DNA of 64,000 nucleotides from Streptomyces sp. NBC_00576 (GCF_036345175.1 NZ_CP107780.1:496001-560000); one strand, 5' to 3'; numbered from the stretch's first letter, positions 16,135-24,872 are shown. Program-made: numbers and translations. The notes: generated by a model not told the origin, from the sequence alone.

Positions 16135-17178
16135 TCAAGAGGTGAGGGCCTCCTTGCGGAGACGCTCCAGGACGACCAGCCGGTCCTCCTGCTCGATCCG
16201 CGCGGTGGTGGAACGCTCGGGGTAGCAGCGCATGAACATGTTGGTGAAGTGCGTCCCGTAGTGGATGAACTCATCCGACTCGGGGGCGTCGAGGGGGCGG
16301 GCCACGGCCTGGAACGACGGCTCGTGGAAGTAGGCCATGGTGAATCGCTCGCGGTCGGCCAGGCGCACCTTGTGCGGGGTGGAGAGGAGAGTCCCGCCGG
16401 TGATGAACTGCATGATGTCGCCGGGGAAGACCGTGAAGACCGACGGGGCCGGGGGGACGAAGGTCCAGGGGTCCTCGTTCTCGTAGCGCCCCGCCATGGA
16501 CTCCTCGGGCAGCCAGTTGCGCCCCCGGGCCTCGCCCGGGACGGGCGGCCGTATGTAGAGGCCGCCGACGTCGTCCTGGACCGCGATGACGAGCAGACCG
16601 TAGTCGGTGTGGGAGCCGATCCCGCGCTCGGAGGTGGCATCCGCCGGCGGGAAGCGCAGCACCCTCATGTGGTGCCAGCCGTCTTCGGTGAGCCGCGTGA
16701 AGTGCTCCATGTCGTCGAGGCCGAGGCCCAGCGCGGTCAGTCGGAGCAGACGGTGGCCGATGTCTCCGACGACGGCCATGTAGTCCTTCATGGCCGTTGC
16801 GTACTGATCGGACGGCCAGGGGGCGGGGCCGTGGCATGGCCACTTGTCGATGACGCGGGGGTCGTCGTCGGGAATGTCCGGGCACACGGTGAAGATCTCC
16901 GAGCCGTCCTTCTCCCCGGCCGTCTCCTCCTCACCGGATGCGACATATCCGCTGTAGGTGAGGTCGGACACGTGCTGGGCCTTCTCCTTCAGCGGGCGGC
17001 TGACGAAGGCGCGGGATGCGTCGAGGGCTCGTCCGGTGACGGCATCCTGTTCGGAAGTGGCCAGGATCTGGAAGATGCCGTCGGCCTGCCAGGCCGCGAT
17101 GAGCGCTTGGCCGAGTAAGCGGTCGGCGTCGCTGCCCTCGACGGTCCGGGGCAGTTGGAAAGTCTGCAGTTCGGTCAT
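16135..17178 (-). CDS. efe: Ethylene-forming-enzyme-like 2-oxoglutarate/Fe(II) dioxygenase (TTA codon)
   Basis: Predicted 347-residue dioxygenase that I recognise as very close, over its whole length, to the ethylene-forming enzyme of Pseudomonas syringae/savastanoi (350 residues). Shared blocks include LQTF at the N terminus, 'VSDLTYSGYVASGEE', 'DGWHHMRVLRFPP', 'HTDYGLLVIA', 'QDDVGGLYIRPPV', 'HFTNMFMRCYP'. The metal triad is His190, Asp192 and His269; Arg278 should bind 2-oxoglutarate; Arg172, Glu84, Tyr193 and Phe284 match positions that shape the arginine and cofactor pocket. Known EFEs break 2-oxoglutarate into ethylene and CO2 and hydroxylate arginine. Codon 21 (17116-17118) is TTA. Start 17178 is chosen to match the Pseudomonas N terminus; 17190 is an alternative. 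Activity is inferred. Confidence 0.88.
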   Translation of the reverse strand: MTELQTFQLPRTVEGSDADRLLGQALIAAWQADGIFQILATSEQDAVTGRALDASRAFVSRPLKEKAQHVSDLTYSGYVASGEEETAGEKDGSEIFTVCPDIPDDDPRVIDKWPCHGPAPWPSDQYATAMKDYMAVVGDIGHRLLRLTALGLGLDDMEHFTRLTEDGWHHMRVLRFPPADATSERGIGSHTDYGLLVIAVQDDVGGLYIRPPVPGEARGRNWLPEESMAGRYENEDPWTFVPPAPSVFTVFPGDIMQFITGGTLLSTPHKVRLADRERFTMAYFHEPSFQAVARPLDAPESDEFIHYGTHFTNMFMRCYPERSTTARIEQEDRLVVLERLRKEALTS

Positions 17179-17340
17179 GTCCACCACCATGAACCGGACG
17201 CACACAATCCACTACCCCCTTCTGAGGGGCCCGACAAAGCAGGCGGCCTGCGGATCCGCGCCCACGACGGCATCATGACGCGCTCAGTATCATCAGCATC
17301 CCCGCACCGGCGGGCGCTGACCCGGGAGGGGACATACAAC

Positions 17341-17619
17341 ATGATCATCTTTGGCACCAAGGGGTACCTGTACCAGCTCGCGATACTCACGCTGGTGTGC
17401 GGCCAGTGCGCAAACCCCTCCGCACACGCGCTCAGGAAACGCGTCACGAAGTTCACTCTGTTCTTCGTGCCCCTGTTCCCCTTCTCCACGAAGTACACGA
17501 CCCAGTGCACCTTCTGCGGTGCCGAGCAGAAGGTGACCAAGGAGCAGGCGGAGCACCTGCAGAGCGGCGGCGCCGGTGGCCGGACGAACACGCCGCCGCA
17601 GCAGTCCTACCGGCCCTGA
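17341..17619 (+). CDS. Small zinc-ribbon protein
   Basis: Predicted 92-residue protein. It begins MIIFGTKGYLYQLAILTLVC and has two Cys pairs, CGQC near residue 20 and CTFC near residue 56, flanking a hydrophobic stretch 'FTLFFVPLFPF'. Paired CxxC knuckles like this form a zinc ribbon in a family of small actinobacterial proteins often annotated only as zinc-ribbon domain proteins. The tail is Gly/Gln/Pro-rich and probably disordered. The ATG has a strong GGGAGGGG site. It is divergent from the EFE-like gene (162 bases between starts) and convergent with the DUF1996 gene, 19 bases away. The biological role is unknown. Confidence 0.85.
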   Translation: MIIFGTKGYLYQLAILTLVCGQCANPSAHALRKRVTKFTLFFVPLFPFSTKYTTQCTFCGAEQKVTKEQAEHLQSGGAGGRTNTPPQQSYRP

Positions 17620-17638
17620 ACAGGCGCCCCCACGGTCG

Positions 17639-19702
17639 TCATCGTGATCCGTGCCTGACGCGGCGAAGCAGCAGGAAGCCGGCGATCAGGAGAAGCGCCC
17701 CGAGCCCGGCCGGCCACAGCTGGGTTCCCGTGTCGGCGAGATCACCCGTGACCGCCTGCGGTTCGGGCTGCGGTTCGATCTGCGCGGCGGAATCGTCGCC
17801 GTTGCCCTCGTCCGCGGTCGCCGCGCTGCCGATCTCGCCGTCACCGCCGTCAGTCGGCGACACGGCGGCCTCGGCCCGCTGGGTGGCCGGCGGTGACGTG
17901 TAGGCCCGGGGCTCCGCTTCGACGGGCTTCGGGGGCGTGGCGCTCGCGGCGGCGCTCCCCGGGTCCGTGGTCTGCGTACTCGGGGAAGGGGAGAGGGAAG
18001 GGGAGTACGAGGGCTCTGGGGATTCGTCCTCGCTCGGCGTGTCCGTCGGGGTGTCCGTCGGATCGAGGGTCGGCTCGTCGGTCCCTCCGGACGGCGGGTC
18101 GGGAGTCGGCGCCGGGGTGTTTCCCGGGTCCTCGCCGTTCGAGGACCCGGCACCGCACTGCCGTCCGGTGTTGATGCAGTCGACCAGCTCCCGCATCAGG
18201 TTCTCGTCGAAGACGTTGATGAAGTCGCCGTGGTCCGTGACCGGCTTGTGCAGTTGTTCGGGGAAGGAGTCGACCGCGAACAGCGGGGTCGTACGGCCGC
18301 CGTCCCGCAGGCTCGGTGCGTCGACGCCGTAGACGATGCGCTGCACCAGCTGCGGTATCGCCTGGAAGCCGCCCGCGCAGTTCCCGGCGGCGTCGGCGAA
18401 CGCCACGTGGGTGCGGTGGTTGGCGCTGTCGATATTCCTGCCGTCCCAGCAGCTCTGGAACCTGAAGGTGCGCACCACGTCGCTGCCCTGGGGACAGAGC
18501 GGGTACTTGTCCGTCAGCTGCCGGTCCTCGAACCCGGTGCAGCTCCAGGATGCGTTGGCGTTGGCGGTGCCGTTGACGAACGCCTTGGCGTCACCGGTGA
18601 TGATGCGCAGCAGCTTGGGCATGGCCACGACCTGGCCGCGCGGATTGCCCACGAACGTCATCGTGACCTGCCGGGGCGTGACGATCTCACCGGCGTTGCC
18701 CTCGATACCGCCGCCGGGCGAGCCGGCGTCCTGCTCCTGCGTGCCGTTCTGCAGGCGCAGGACCGGCCAGAAGTAGGAGGACTTGTCGCCCTGGTCCACA
18801 CAACTCGTCTGTGCGTCGGCCAGGTCCTCGTTGCTCGCGAACGCGTCGTTCGCCTGGTTGCCGACGTAGTCGTGGAAGTGGTGAGCGCCGTTGGAGACAC
18901 CGGGGGCCACGATGACGTTGTCCGAGTTGAACAAGCCGTTCGCGTTCACCCCGCAGCTCGTGGCGAAGGTACCGCGGGAGGCGTTGTTCTCCGGGGACGG
19001 GTTCTGCACATTGGGCTGGACGGTGGTGATGTCCGCGAAGTCGCCGGCGACCGGGCCGTTTCCGGCCTGTCCGCCATTGCCGCCCTGTTGGTCCTGTTGG
19101 TCTTCCTGGCCGCCCTGGTCGTCGCCCTGACCGTCGCCCTGGTTCTGACCGTCCTGGCCGCCGTCGGCCTGATCACCGTTCTGGTCGCCGTTCTGGTCCT
19201 GGCCCTCCTCGGGCTGGTTGCCGGAGGCGCGGAACGCGCAGGTCGCCAGAGCCTCGAGTCCCTGGGGGCGGTCTCCTACCCGGTCGATGGCTATCGCGAT
19301 CCGTTCGATGGTCGCGGCCCGCTTCTCCGTCAGCGGGTTCATGATCGCGGAATCGGCGAAGCCACTGTCCTGCTGCATCGCCTGTGTCGAGTTCTGCAGC
19401 CGCTGATAGGCCTCGGCGATCTGCTGGTCCAGGGCGGCGAGTTCCTTGTCGACCTCCGACCGGGCCTCGTCCGGTACGTCCGCCAACTGACCGCCGACAT
19501 CGGGGCAGTCGATCGTGGCGGCTCCCGAGGACAGGGTCCGGTCGGTCCGGCTCTGCTGAGCCGAGTCGCCGTTCAGGCCGCCTTCGGTGGCCGAGGCGTA
19601 GACGTTCGCGACGACCAGTCCACCTCCGCCCAGCATCAGGGCGACCGCCGCAAAGGTGGCGCGGCGTGGACCTGTTGGGCGTCTGCGCGTGTTACGTCCC
19701 AC
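17639..19702 (-). CDS. Secreted DUF1996 protein with C-terminal LADTG sortase signal
   Basis: Predicted 687-residue surface protein. An Arg-rich start and a hydrophobic helix (about residues 15-35) form the export signal. A helical, Gln/Asp-rich part and a Gly/Asp/Gln-repeat linker (about 165-220) precede a DUF1996 domain with conserved Cys, Trp and His-rich blocks such as 'SANHRTHVAFADAAGNC'. A Pro/Ser/Thr-rich wall-spanning region follows, then LADTG at 655-659, a membrane helix and an Arg/His tail: a class E sortase (LAxTG) signal. The GTG start at 19700-19702 has CAGGAGA in front; the frame runs further upstream without a ribosome site. The substrate of the DUF1996 domain is unknown. Confidence 0.88.
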   Translation of the reverse strand: MGRNTRRRPTGPRRATFAAVALMLGGGGLVVANVYASATEGGLNGDSAQQSRTDRTLSSGAATIDCPDVGGQLADVPDEARSEVDKELAALDQQIAEAYQRLQNSTQAMQQDSGFADSAIMNPLTEKRAATIERIAIAIDRVGDRPQGLEALATCAFRASGNQPEEGQDQNGDQNGDQADGGQDGQNQGDGQGDDQGGQEDQQDQQGGNGGQAGNGPVAGDFADITTVQPNVQNPSPENNASRGTFATSCGVNANGLFNSDNVIVAPGVSNGAHHFHDYVGNQANDAFASNEDLADAQTSCVDQGDKSSYFWPVLRLQNGTQEQDAGSPGGGIEGNAGEIVTPRQVTMTFVGNPRGQVVAMPKLLRIITGDAKAFVNGTANANASWSCTGFEDRQLTDKYPLCPQGSDVVRTFRFQSCWDGRNIDSANHRTHVAFADAAGNCAGGFQAIPQLVQRIVYGVDAPSLRDGGRTTPLFAVDSFPEQLHKPVTDHGDFINVFDENLMRELVDCINTGRQCGAGSSNGEDPGNTPAPTPDPPSGGTDEPTLDPTDTPTDTPSEDESPEPSYSPSLSPSPSTQTTDPGSAAASATPPKPVEAEPRAYTSPPATQRAEAAVSPTDGGDGEIGSAATADEGNGDDSAAQIEPQPEPQAVTGDLADTGTQLWPAGLGALLLIAGFLLLRRVRHGSR

Positions 19703-19839
19703 GGAAGTCTCCTGCGCTGCATGGCCGGTTCGACATAGAAATGCCCCCAGCGCTATACGCGGGCGGACCCCCGGGCGTTCAAGCGCCACACGGATTCATA
19801 GGAACCTCTAAGGAAGCGGGCCACCCAGGGAGGCCCTCT

Positions 19840-19867
19840 GAACCCATAAGTCCACTTTATGAGTTCA
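19840..19867. promoter_or_regulatory. Imperfect 27-bp dyad in the DUF1996/FprA intergenic region
   Basis: GAACCCATAAGT and ACTTTATGAGTTC form inverted arms with one mismatch and one extra base around a two-base centre. It lies 138 bases from the DUF1996 start and 87 bases from the reductase start. The symmetry suggests a dimeric repressor site; the protein is not identifiable. Confidence 0.4.
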
Positions 19868-19888
19868 TAACCCCGACCCCGGTACCAG

Positions 19889-19919
19889 CTTAGGCTTGCC
19901 TTAGTTTAGGCTTCACTTC
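19889..19919. promoter_or_regulatory. Possible iron box (DmdR/IdeR-type site)
   Basis: Three TTAG half-motifs occur here: TTAGGCTTGCCTTAG followed by TTTAGGCTTCACTT. The Streptomyces iron box is close to TTAGGTTAGGCTCACCTAA; by eye the best register (from 19901) agrees at about 13 of 19 positions, mostly in the left half. It is 35 bases before the FprA start. A weak to moderate match only. Confidence 0.45.
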
Positions 19920-19953
19920 GAAGATCTTGTCATCGTTCGAAGGGAACCTGATC

Positions 19954-21318
19954 ATGCCTCGCCCTCTGCGGGTGGCCATTGTCGGAGCCGGCCCCGCCGG
20001 GATCTACGCCGCCGACGCGTTGCTCAAATCCGCAGTGGCCGCGGAGCCCGGCGTGTCCATCGACCTCTTCGAGCGGATGCCGGCCCCCTTCGGTCTGATC
20101 CGGTACGGAGTCGCGCCCGACCACCCTCGCATCAAGGGCATCATCACGGCCCTGCACCAGGTGCTCGACAAGCCTCAGGTCCGCCTCTTCGGCAACGTCG
20201 ACTACCCGGGCGACATCAACCTGGACGATCTGCGCGCCTTCTACGACGCGGTGATCTTCTCCACGGGCGCCACGGCCGACCGGGCGCTCGACATACCCGG
20301 CATCGAGCTGGACGGCTCGTACGGCGCCGCGGACTTCGTCTCCTGGTACGACGGACACCCGGACGTGCCGCGTACCTGGCCCCTCGACGCGGAGAAGGTC
20401 GCCGTCCTCGGGGTCGGCAACGTCGCGCTCGACGTGGCGCGTGTGCTGGCCAAGACGGCGGACGAACTGCTGCCGACCGAGATCCCGCCGAACGTCCACG
20501 AGGGGCTCAAGGCGAACAAGGCGCTCGAAGTCCACGTCTTCGGTCGCCGTGGCCCGGCGCAGGCCAAGTTCAGCCCGATGGAGCTGCGCGAGCTGGACCA
20601 CTCCCCCAACATCGAGGTCATCGTCGACCCCGAGGACATCGACTACGACGACGGCTCGATCGCGACCCGGCGCGGCAACAAGCAGGCCGACATGGTCGCG
20701 AAGACGCTGGAGAACTGGGCGATCCGCGACATCGGCGACCGCCCGCACAAACTGTTCCTGCACTTCTTCGAGTCGCCGACCGAGATCCTCGGCGAGGACG
20801 GCAAGGTCGTCGGTCTGCGGACGGAACGGACCGCTCTCGACGGCACCGGAAACGTCAAGGGCACCGGCGAGTTCAAGGACTGGGACCTCGGAGCGGTCTA
20901 CCGCGCGGTGGGCTACCTGTCCGACAAGCTGCCCAAGCTGCCCTGGGACGTCGAGTCGGGCACCGTCCCCGATCAGGGCGGCCGGGTGGTAGAGGAAACC
21001 GGCGAGCACCTCACCTCGATGTACGTCACCGGCTGGATCCGGCGCGGCCCCGTGGGGCTGATCGGGCACACGAAGGGCGACGCCAACGAGACCGTCGCCA
21101 ATCTGCTGGACGACTACACGAACGGTCGCCTCCCCGCGCCTGTTTCGCCCGCCCCGGAGGACGTGGACGCGTTCCTCGGCGAGCGGGACGTCCGCTTCAC
21201 CACGTGGGAGGGCTGGCACCGGCTGGACGCCGCGGAGAAGGCGCTGGGAGAGCCCCAGGGTCGCGAGCGCGTGAAGATCGTCGAGCGCGAGGACATGCTC
21301 CGGGCCAGCGAGGCGTAA
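19954..21318 (+). CDS. fprA: Ferredoxin/ferredoxin-NADP reductase, adrenodoxin-reductase type
   Basis: Predicted 454-residue flavoprotein. The FAD motif is 'VAIVGAGPAGIYAADAL', followed by the family block 'PAPFGLIRYGVAPDHPRIKG'. The NADP site is 'VAVLGVGNVALDVARVL' with 'VFGRRGPAQAKFS' next, and the C-terminal FAD-closing block is 'GWIRRGPVGLIGHTKGDANE'. This is the FprA/adrenodoxin reductase type, which passes electrons from NADPH to ferredoxin for cytochromes P450 and iron-sulfur enzymes. The ATG at 19954 has GAAGGGA in front. A possible iron box upstream would make it iron-responsive, as in related actinobacteria. Confidence 0.93.
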   Translation: MPRPLRVAIVGAGPAGIYAADALLKSAVAAEPGVSIDLFERMPAPFGLIRYGVAPDHPRIKGIITALHQVLDKPQVRLFGNVDYPGDINLDDLRAFYDAVIFSTGATADRALDIPGIELDGSYGAADFVSWYDGHPDVPRTWPLDAEKVAVLGVGNVALDVARVLAKTADELLPTEIPPNVHEGLKANKALEVHVFGRRGPAQAKFSPMELRELDHSPNIEVIVDPEDIDYDDGSIATRRGNKQADMVAKTLENWAIRDIGDRPHKLFLHFFESPTEILGEDGKVVGLRTERTALDGTGNVKGTGEFKDWDLGAVYRAVGYLSDKLPKLPWDVESGTVPDQGGRVVEETGEHLTSMYVTGWIRRGPVGLIGHTKGDANETVANLLDDYTNGRLPAPVSPAPEDVDAFLGERDVRFTTWEGWHRLDAAEKALGEPQGRERVKIVEREDMLRASEA

Positions 21319-21351
21319 GCAGCACCGCGGTATCAGCACCAGCGACGACTT

Positions 21352-21383
21352 GGCCCGGCTCGCGGGACACCGCGAGCCGGGCC
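21352..21383. terminator. Bidirectional hairpin terminator
   Basis: A perfect 14-bp stem (21352-21365 with 21370-21383) closes a 4-base loop GACA, 34 bases after the FprA stop and 12 bases before the convergent DUF1232 stop. A short T-containing tail follows on the plus strand. Confidence 0.85.
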
Positions 21384-21394
21384 TTCGTCGTCCC

Positions 21395-21718
21395 TCAGCT
21401 GTATTTGTCCGGGCGGCCGGCCGGAGCGGATTCGGGCGGCCGTCCGCTGTCGAGCTCCCGGCCCTGTGCACGCAGGCTGCGCAGGGCCAGCAGGAGTACG
21501 CCGATGTCGTCCAGGTAGACGGGGTCGGGCACGAGGTCGGTCGGGAGCACCAGGTAGAGAACCGCGCCCCAGAAGACCCAGCGCGGGCCGGTGGGCAGTC
21601 CCGCGCGGCGCAGATCCCGGCGGGCGCGAACCAGCCGTACCAGCAGCGTGCCCGCCACGGCCAGCGCGGCTGCCGCCAGGACCGCGACGATCAGGATCAC
21701 TGTCGTGGTGGAATCCAT
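21395..21718 (-). CDS. DUF1232 (YkvA-like) small membrane protein
   Basis: Predicted 107-residue protein. One long N-terminal membrane helix is followed by a basic stretch ('LVRARRDLRRAGLP') and the DUF1232 core 'ALYLVLPTDLVPDPVYLDDI'-like block with conserved Pro-x-Asp, then a helix and a Pro/Ser tail. Function of the family is not known. The ATG at 21716-21718 is preceded by GGAGGGG; an in-frame GTG immediately before it is possible. The gene is convergent with fprA across a strong terminator. Confidence 0.85.
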   Translation of the reverse strand: MDSTTTVILIVAVLAAAALAVAGTLLVRLVRARRDLRRAGLPTGPRWVFWGAVLYLVLPTDLVPDPVYLDDIGVLLLALRSLRAQGRELDSGRPPESAPAGRPDKYS

Positions 21719-22185
21719 CACCCCTCCGCCGTTCCGTGCTTCCTGCCTTTGTCCCGCCCTTACTCCCTCTCCGACTTCCCCTTCACCATGTCTTCACACC
21801 GCGGCCCCCGCACCTCTTGGGTGCAGCACATTTGAGACAGTTCGACGGAAGAGATAGTACGGACCTTATCCACTCCGGCAGATTTCCGCAGGTTGTACCG
21901 GGCTGCAAAGCGATCACGAAGAGCATGAATGAGCCAGTACTCATTAGTAATTCACAGCGAGTTGATTGTTCCGGAGCGGCGCTGCCATAATCCGCTTCCT
22001 GCCCCGCCATCACCCCGGCGGGGCCCGCACCGGAATTCACTCCGCGAAACGTCCGGATTCACGATTCCCCCACCAAGTCCGCACAAGAACGCGACTCCGG
22101 CACTTTCCGTCACCCCGGTGAGCTGGACGATCAACGGCTCAGCAGAGTTGGATGCGCGACATAATGCAGCAAAGAAGGTGCGTTT
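21719..22185. other. 467-base intergenic region upstream of the DUF485/symporter pair
   Basis: No gene is supported. AT content rises around 21840-21965. A possible promoter is TTGATT (21962-21967) with CATAAT (21986-21991) 18 bases apart, which would give a leader of roughly 190 bases before the DUF485 gene. No clear operator or riboswitch fold was recognised. Confidence 0.4.
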
Positions 22186-22617
22186 ATGTCCAATTATTTC
22201 ACGCGGCCGGACGGGCCGCCCGCATACAGCCCGGCGTACACCGAACCCGCACCGGGTCGGACGATACACGGCCATCCTGAATTTCAGTCATTGCGGAACG
22301 GATACCGCCGCTTTGCAGCGGTGTCGACAGCGCTCGCCGTCGGCGGGTTCCTGCTGTACGTCCTGTTGTCGAACTTCGCACCCGGAATCATGAACCAGCC
22401 ACTGGCCGGTCATGTGACGCTCGGACTCGCGCTCGGGCTGGGGCAGTTCGCGGTGATGGGGGTGACCGCCTGGCGCTATGTACGGCGGATGCGCACCCAC
22501 TTCGATCCGGTCGCCCGGGGGCTGCGCGCCCAGTTGGATCAGCGCCGGCCCGGGCAGCACCGTTCGGCCGAGCAAGCTGGTGTCCCGCGGAGCACGAGGG
22601 GGAACCGCACGTGGTGA
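22186..22617 (+). CDS. DUF485 inner-membrane protein (YjcH-like)
   Basis: Predicted 143-residue protein with two membrane helices ('VSTALAVGGFLLYVLLSNFA' and 'VTLGLALGLGQFAVMGVTAW') and the family motif 'PEFQSLRNGYRRF' before the first helix. DUF485 proteins are encoded directly upstream of SSS-type monocarboxylate symporters such as E. coli YjcH-ActP; the same arrangement is seen here, with the symporter gene starting inside the end of this one (22611). It probably assists assembly or regulation of that transporter. The C-terminal tail is basic and polar. Confidence 0.9.
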   Translation: MSNYFTRPDGPPAYSPAYTEPAPGRTIHGHPEFQSLRNGYRRFAAVSTALAVGGFLLYVLLSNFAPGIMNQPLAGHVTLGLALGLGQFAVMGVTAWRYVRRMRTHFDPVARGLRAQLDQRRPGQHRSAEQAGVPRSTRGNRTW

Positions 22618-24221
22618 CCATCGGTGCCGGGGTCGTCGACCCGTTCAGTCGGCAGTTGACCTTCGTGCTCTTTCTCTCTGTCGTCGTGGTGACGTTGTTC
22701 GCCGCGCTGCTGATCGCCCCGCAACGCGACGAGGTCGCCGAGTTCTATCTCGGCAACCGCGAGATGTCGCCGCTGCGCAACGGGCTCGCGATGTGCGGGG
22801 ACTACCTGTCGGCCGCGACCCTGCTGGGCAGTACCGGACTGGTCGCCCTCACCGGCTACGACGGACTGCTCTACCTGTGCGGCACGACGGTCGCCTGGAT
22901 GATGGTGCTCCTGGTGATCGCCGAACCGCTGCGCAACTCCGGCAGGTTCACCTTGGGGGACACGCTGGCGCTGCGGCTGCCCAAGGGCGGACGGTCGGTC
23001 CGGCTGGCGCTCTCCATCTGCACACTGACCATCTGCTGTCTCTATCTGGTGGCCCAACTCGTGGGCAGTGTCGCCCTGTTGACCCAGTTCACCGGCGTTC
23101 CCAGCACCACCACCCGCACCCTGTGCGTCGTCGTCATCGGCACCATCGTCATCGTGTACGCCTCCCTCGGTGGTATGCCCGGCGCGACGTTCATCCAGAT
23201 CGTCAAGGCCGTGATGCTCATATCCGGCATCGCCGTCACGGCCGTCATGGTGCTGCACCGCTTCGACTGGAACTTCAACGCGCTGCTGGAGGCCGCCACC
23301 GAGAACAGTGGCATCGGCCAGCGGTTCCTCGAACCCGGTCTGCGCTACGGCGCGAGCACCACCAGCAAACTCGACTTCCTCAGCCTCCAGTTGGCCATCG
23401 TGCTCGGTCTCGCCGCACTGCCCCACGTGATGATGCGGCTGCTCGCCCCGCGCTCCACCAACGTCCTGCGCTCCTCGGTCGTATGGGCGGCGGGTCTGGT
23501 CGGCTTCGTCTGTCTGGCCGCCTGCGTTCTCGGCCTGGGCGCCACCGCCCTCGTGGGCCGCGAGTCCATCGTCGACACCGACCCGAAGGGCGACGCGGCC
23601 GTCCTGCTGCTCGCGCAGTCCATCGGCGGCGGGATCCTCACCGCGCTCCTGTCCTGCCTCGCCTTTGTCACGCTCCTCGCGGTCGCGGCCGGTCTCACCC
23701 TCGCCGCCGCCTCCTCCCTAGCCCACGACCTGTACGGCGAGGTCATCCGCAAGGGGCGCGCCACCCAGGCCGAGGAACTGGGCGTGGCCCGGCTGGCCGC
23801 GGTCCTCATCGGCGTGCTGGGCATGGGGCTGGCCCTGCTGTCGTGGGAGACCAACGTCTCGACGCTCGCCTTCCTCGCCTTCGCCATCGCCGCGTCCGCC
23901 CTGCTGCCCACGCTCCTCTACAGCCTGTTCTGGCGCCGTTTCAACTCCCGGGGCGCCCTGCTCAGCCTGTGCGGAGGGCTGGCCTGCTCGGTACTGCTGG
24001 TCGTTTTCTCACCGGTGGTCTCGTCGACCTCCTCCTCCATCTATCCGTCAGCGGATTTCGCCTGGTTCCCGCTGCAGAACCCCGGCATCGTCTCCATCCC
24101 GGCGGGCTTTTTCCTCGGCTGGCTCGGCACTGTTCTGGCCCCACGCCAGGACACCTCCTCGTACGAGGAGTTCGAGGTGCGCGCGCTCATCGGAGCCGGA
24201 GCCGGAGCCGACGCCGAATAG
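22611..24221 (+). CDS. Sodium/solute symporter, acetate permease-like (SSS family)
   Basis: Predicted 536-residue transporter with about 13 membrane helices. The segment 'FYLGNREMSPLRNGLAMCGD' and 'LSAATLLGSTGLVALTGYDG' match the start of the sodium-binding core in ActP-like symporters, and 'VYASLGGMPGATFIQIVKAV' is the SSS signature region. Together with the DUF485 gene it should import acetate, pyruvate or another short monocarboxylate. Translation begins at GTG 22611, overlapping the upstream stop. The C terminus has a short acidic tail. Family is sure; the exact solute is not. Confidence 0.92.
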   Translation: MVTIGAGVVDPFSRQLTFVLFLSVVVVTLFAALLIAPQRDEVAEFYLGNREMSPLRNGLAMCGDYLSAATLLGSTGLVALTGYDGLLYLCGTTVAWMMVLLVIAEPLRNSGRFTLGDTLALRLPKGGRSVRLALSICTLTICCLYLVAQLVGSVALLTQFTGVPSTTTRTLCVVVIGTIVIVYASLGGMPGATFIQIVKAVMLISGIAVTAVMVLHRFDWNFNALLEAATENSGIGQRFLEPGLRYGASTTSKLDFLSLQLAIVLGLAALPHVMMRLLAPRSTNVLRSSVVWAAGLVGFVCLAACVLGLGATALVGRESIVDTDPKGDAAVLLLAQSIGGGILTALLSCLAFVTLLAVAAGLTLAAASSLAHDLYGEVIRKGRATQAEELGVARLAAVLIGVLGMGLALLSWETNVSTLAFLAFAIAASALLPTLLYSLFWRRFNSRGALLSLCGGLACSVLLVVFSPVVSSTSSSIYPSADFAWFPLQNPGIVSIPAGFFLGWLGTVLAPRQDTSSYEEFEVRALIGAGAGADAE

Positions 24222-24242
24222 CGTGTGCGACGGTCGGCCGCG

Positions 24243-24872
24243 TCAGCTCCGTACCAGTGGACGTGCCCGGGCCCAGTGCAGCAGGACCAGGGAGCAGAGC
24301 GCGGCGAGGGCGCACCAGGTCGACACGAACTCCAGTCGCCACAGAGTCCAGCACACCGGCGCGCCCACACCGGCCAGGATCCCGAACAGCAGCAGTCGGC
24401 GGTCCCCGGAGAGGAGCAGGGAGCCCACCGTGGCGAGCAGGTATCCCGCGACGACCAGTCCGGAGTGGGACAGGTGGACGGCGTACCCGACCGTGTGGCC
24501 GCGGATGTCCGCCGTCACCCGGTGGGTCGCCAGGTTGTACGCGAGTGCCGTGCTCGTCACGATGCCCGCGGCCAGCGGCAGCAGGAGGCGGTGTCTCGCG
24601 GTCCTGGGTGCCGCGTACAGGACGGCCGCCGGCACCCACAGGGCGAGGAGCGGGAGGGCGATGACGGCCCAGGCCACGGTCGCCGGACCGGGTCCGCCGT
24701 CCCCCCGCCAGACCAGGGACTCGACAATCTGGTGGGCCCCCAGGAGCACCGGCAGCGCGGCCAGCGGCAGATCACGACTACGGCCCGCGCGGGCCACCGC
24801 TGTCACGCTCACCGCGCCCACGGCGGCGACACCCACGCCCACCACCAGGTCCGCCGTCGCACTCCAGCACAT
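24243..24872 (-). CDS. DUF6629-type integral membrane protein
   Basis: Predicted 209-residue protein with about seven hydrophobic helices and the opening MCWSATADL, which I recall from the actinobacterial DUF6629 family. Conserved polar residues sit between helices: His and Glu in 'LLGAHQIVESLVWRG', His in 'HLSHSGLVVAGYLL'. No catalytic motif is recognised and the function is unknown. ATG 24870-24872 is taken as start; GTG one codon earlier is possible. It is convergent with the symporter gene, 21 bases between stops. Confidence 0.75.
   Translation of the reverse strand: MCWSATADLVVGVGVAAVGAVSVTAVARAGRSRDLPLAALPVLLGAHQIVESLVWRGDGGPGPATVAWAVIALPLLALWVPAAVLYAAPRTARHRLLLPLAAGIVTSTALAYNLATHRVTADIRGHTVGYAVHLSHSGLVVAGYLLATVGSLLLSGDRRLLLFGILAGVGAPVCWTLWRLEFVSTWCALAALCSLVLLHWARARPLVRS

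Noticed and set aside
16135..17178. Calling the dioxygenase an isopenicillin N synthase or generic oxidase
   Set aside because: The fold is shared, but the blocks, length and residue positions match ethylene-forming enzyme far better.
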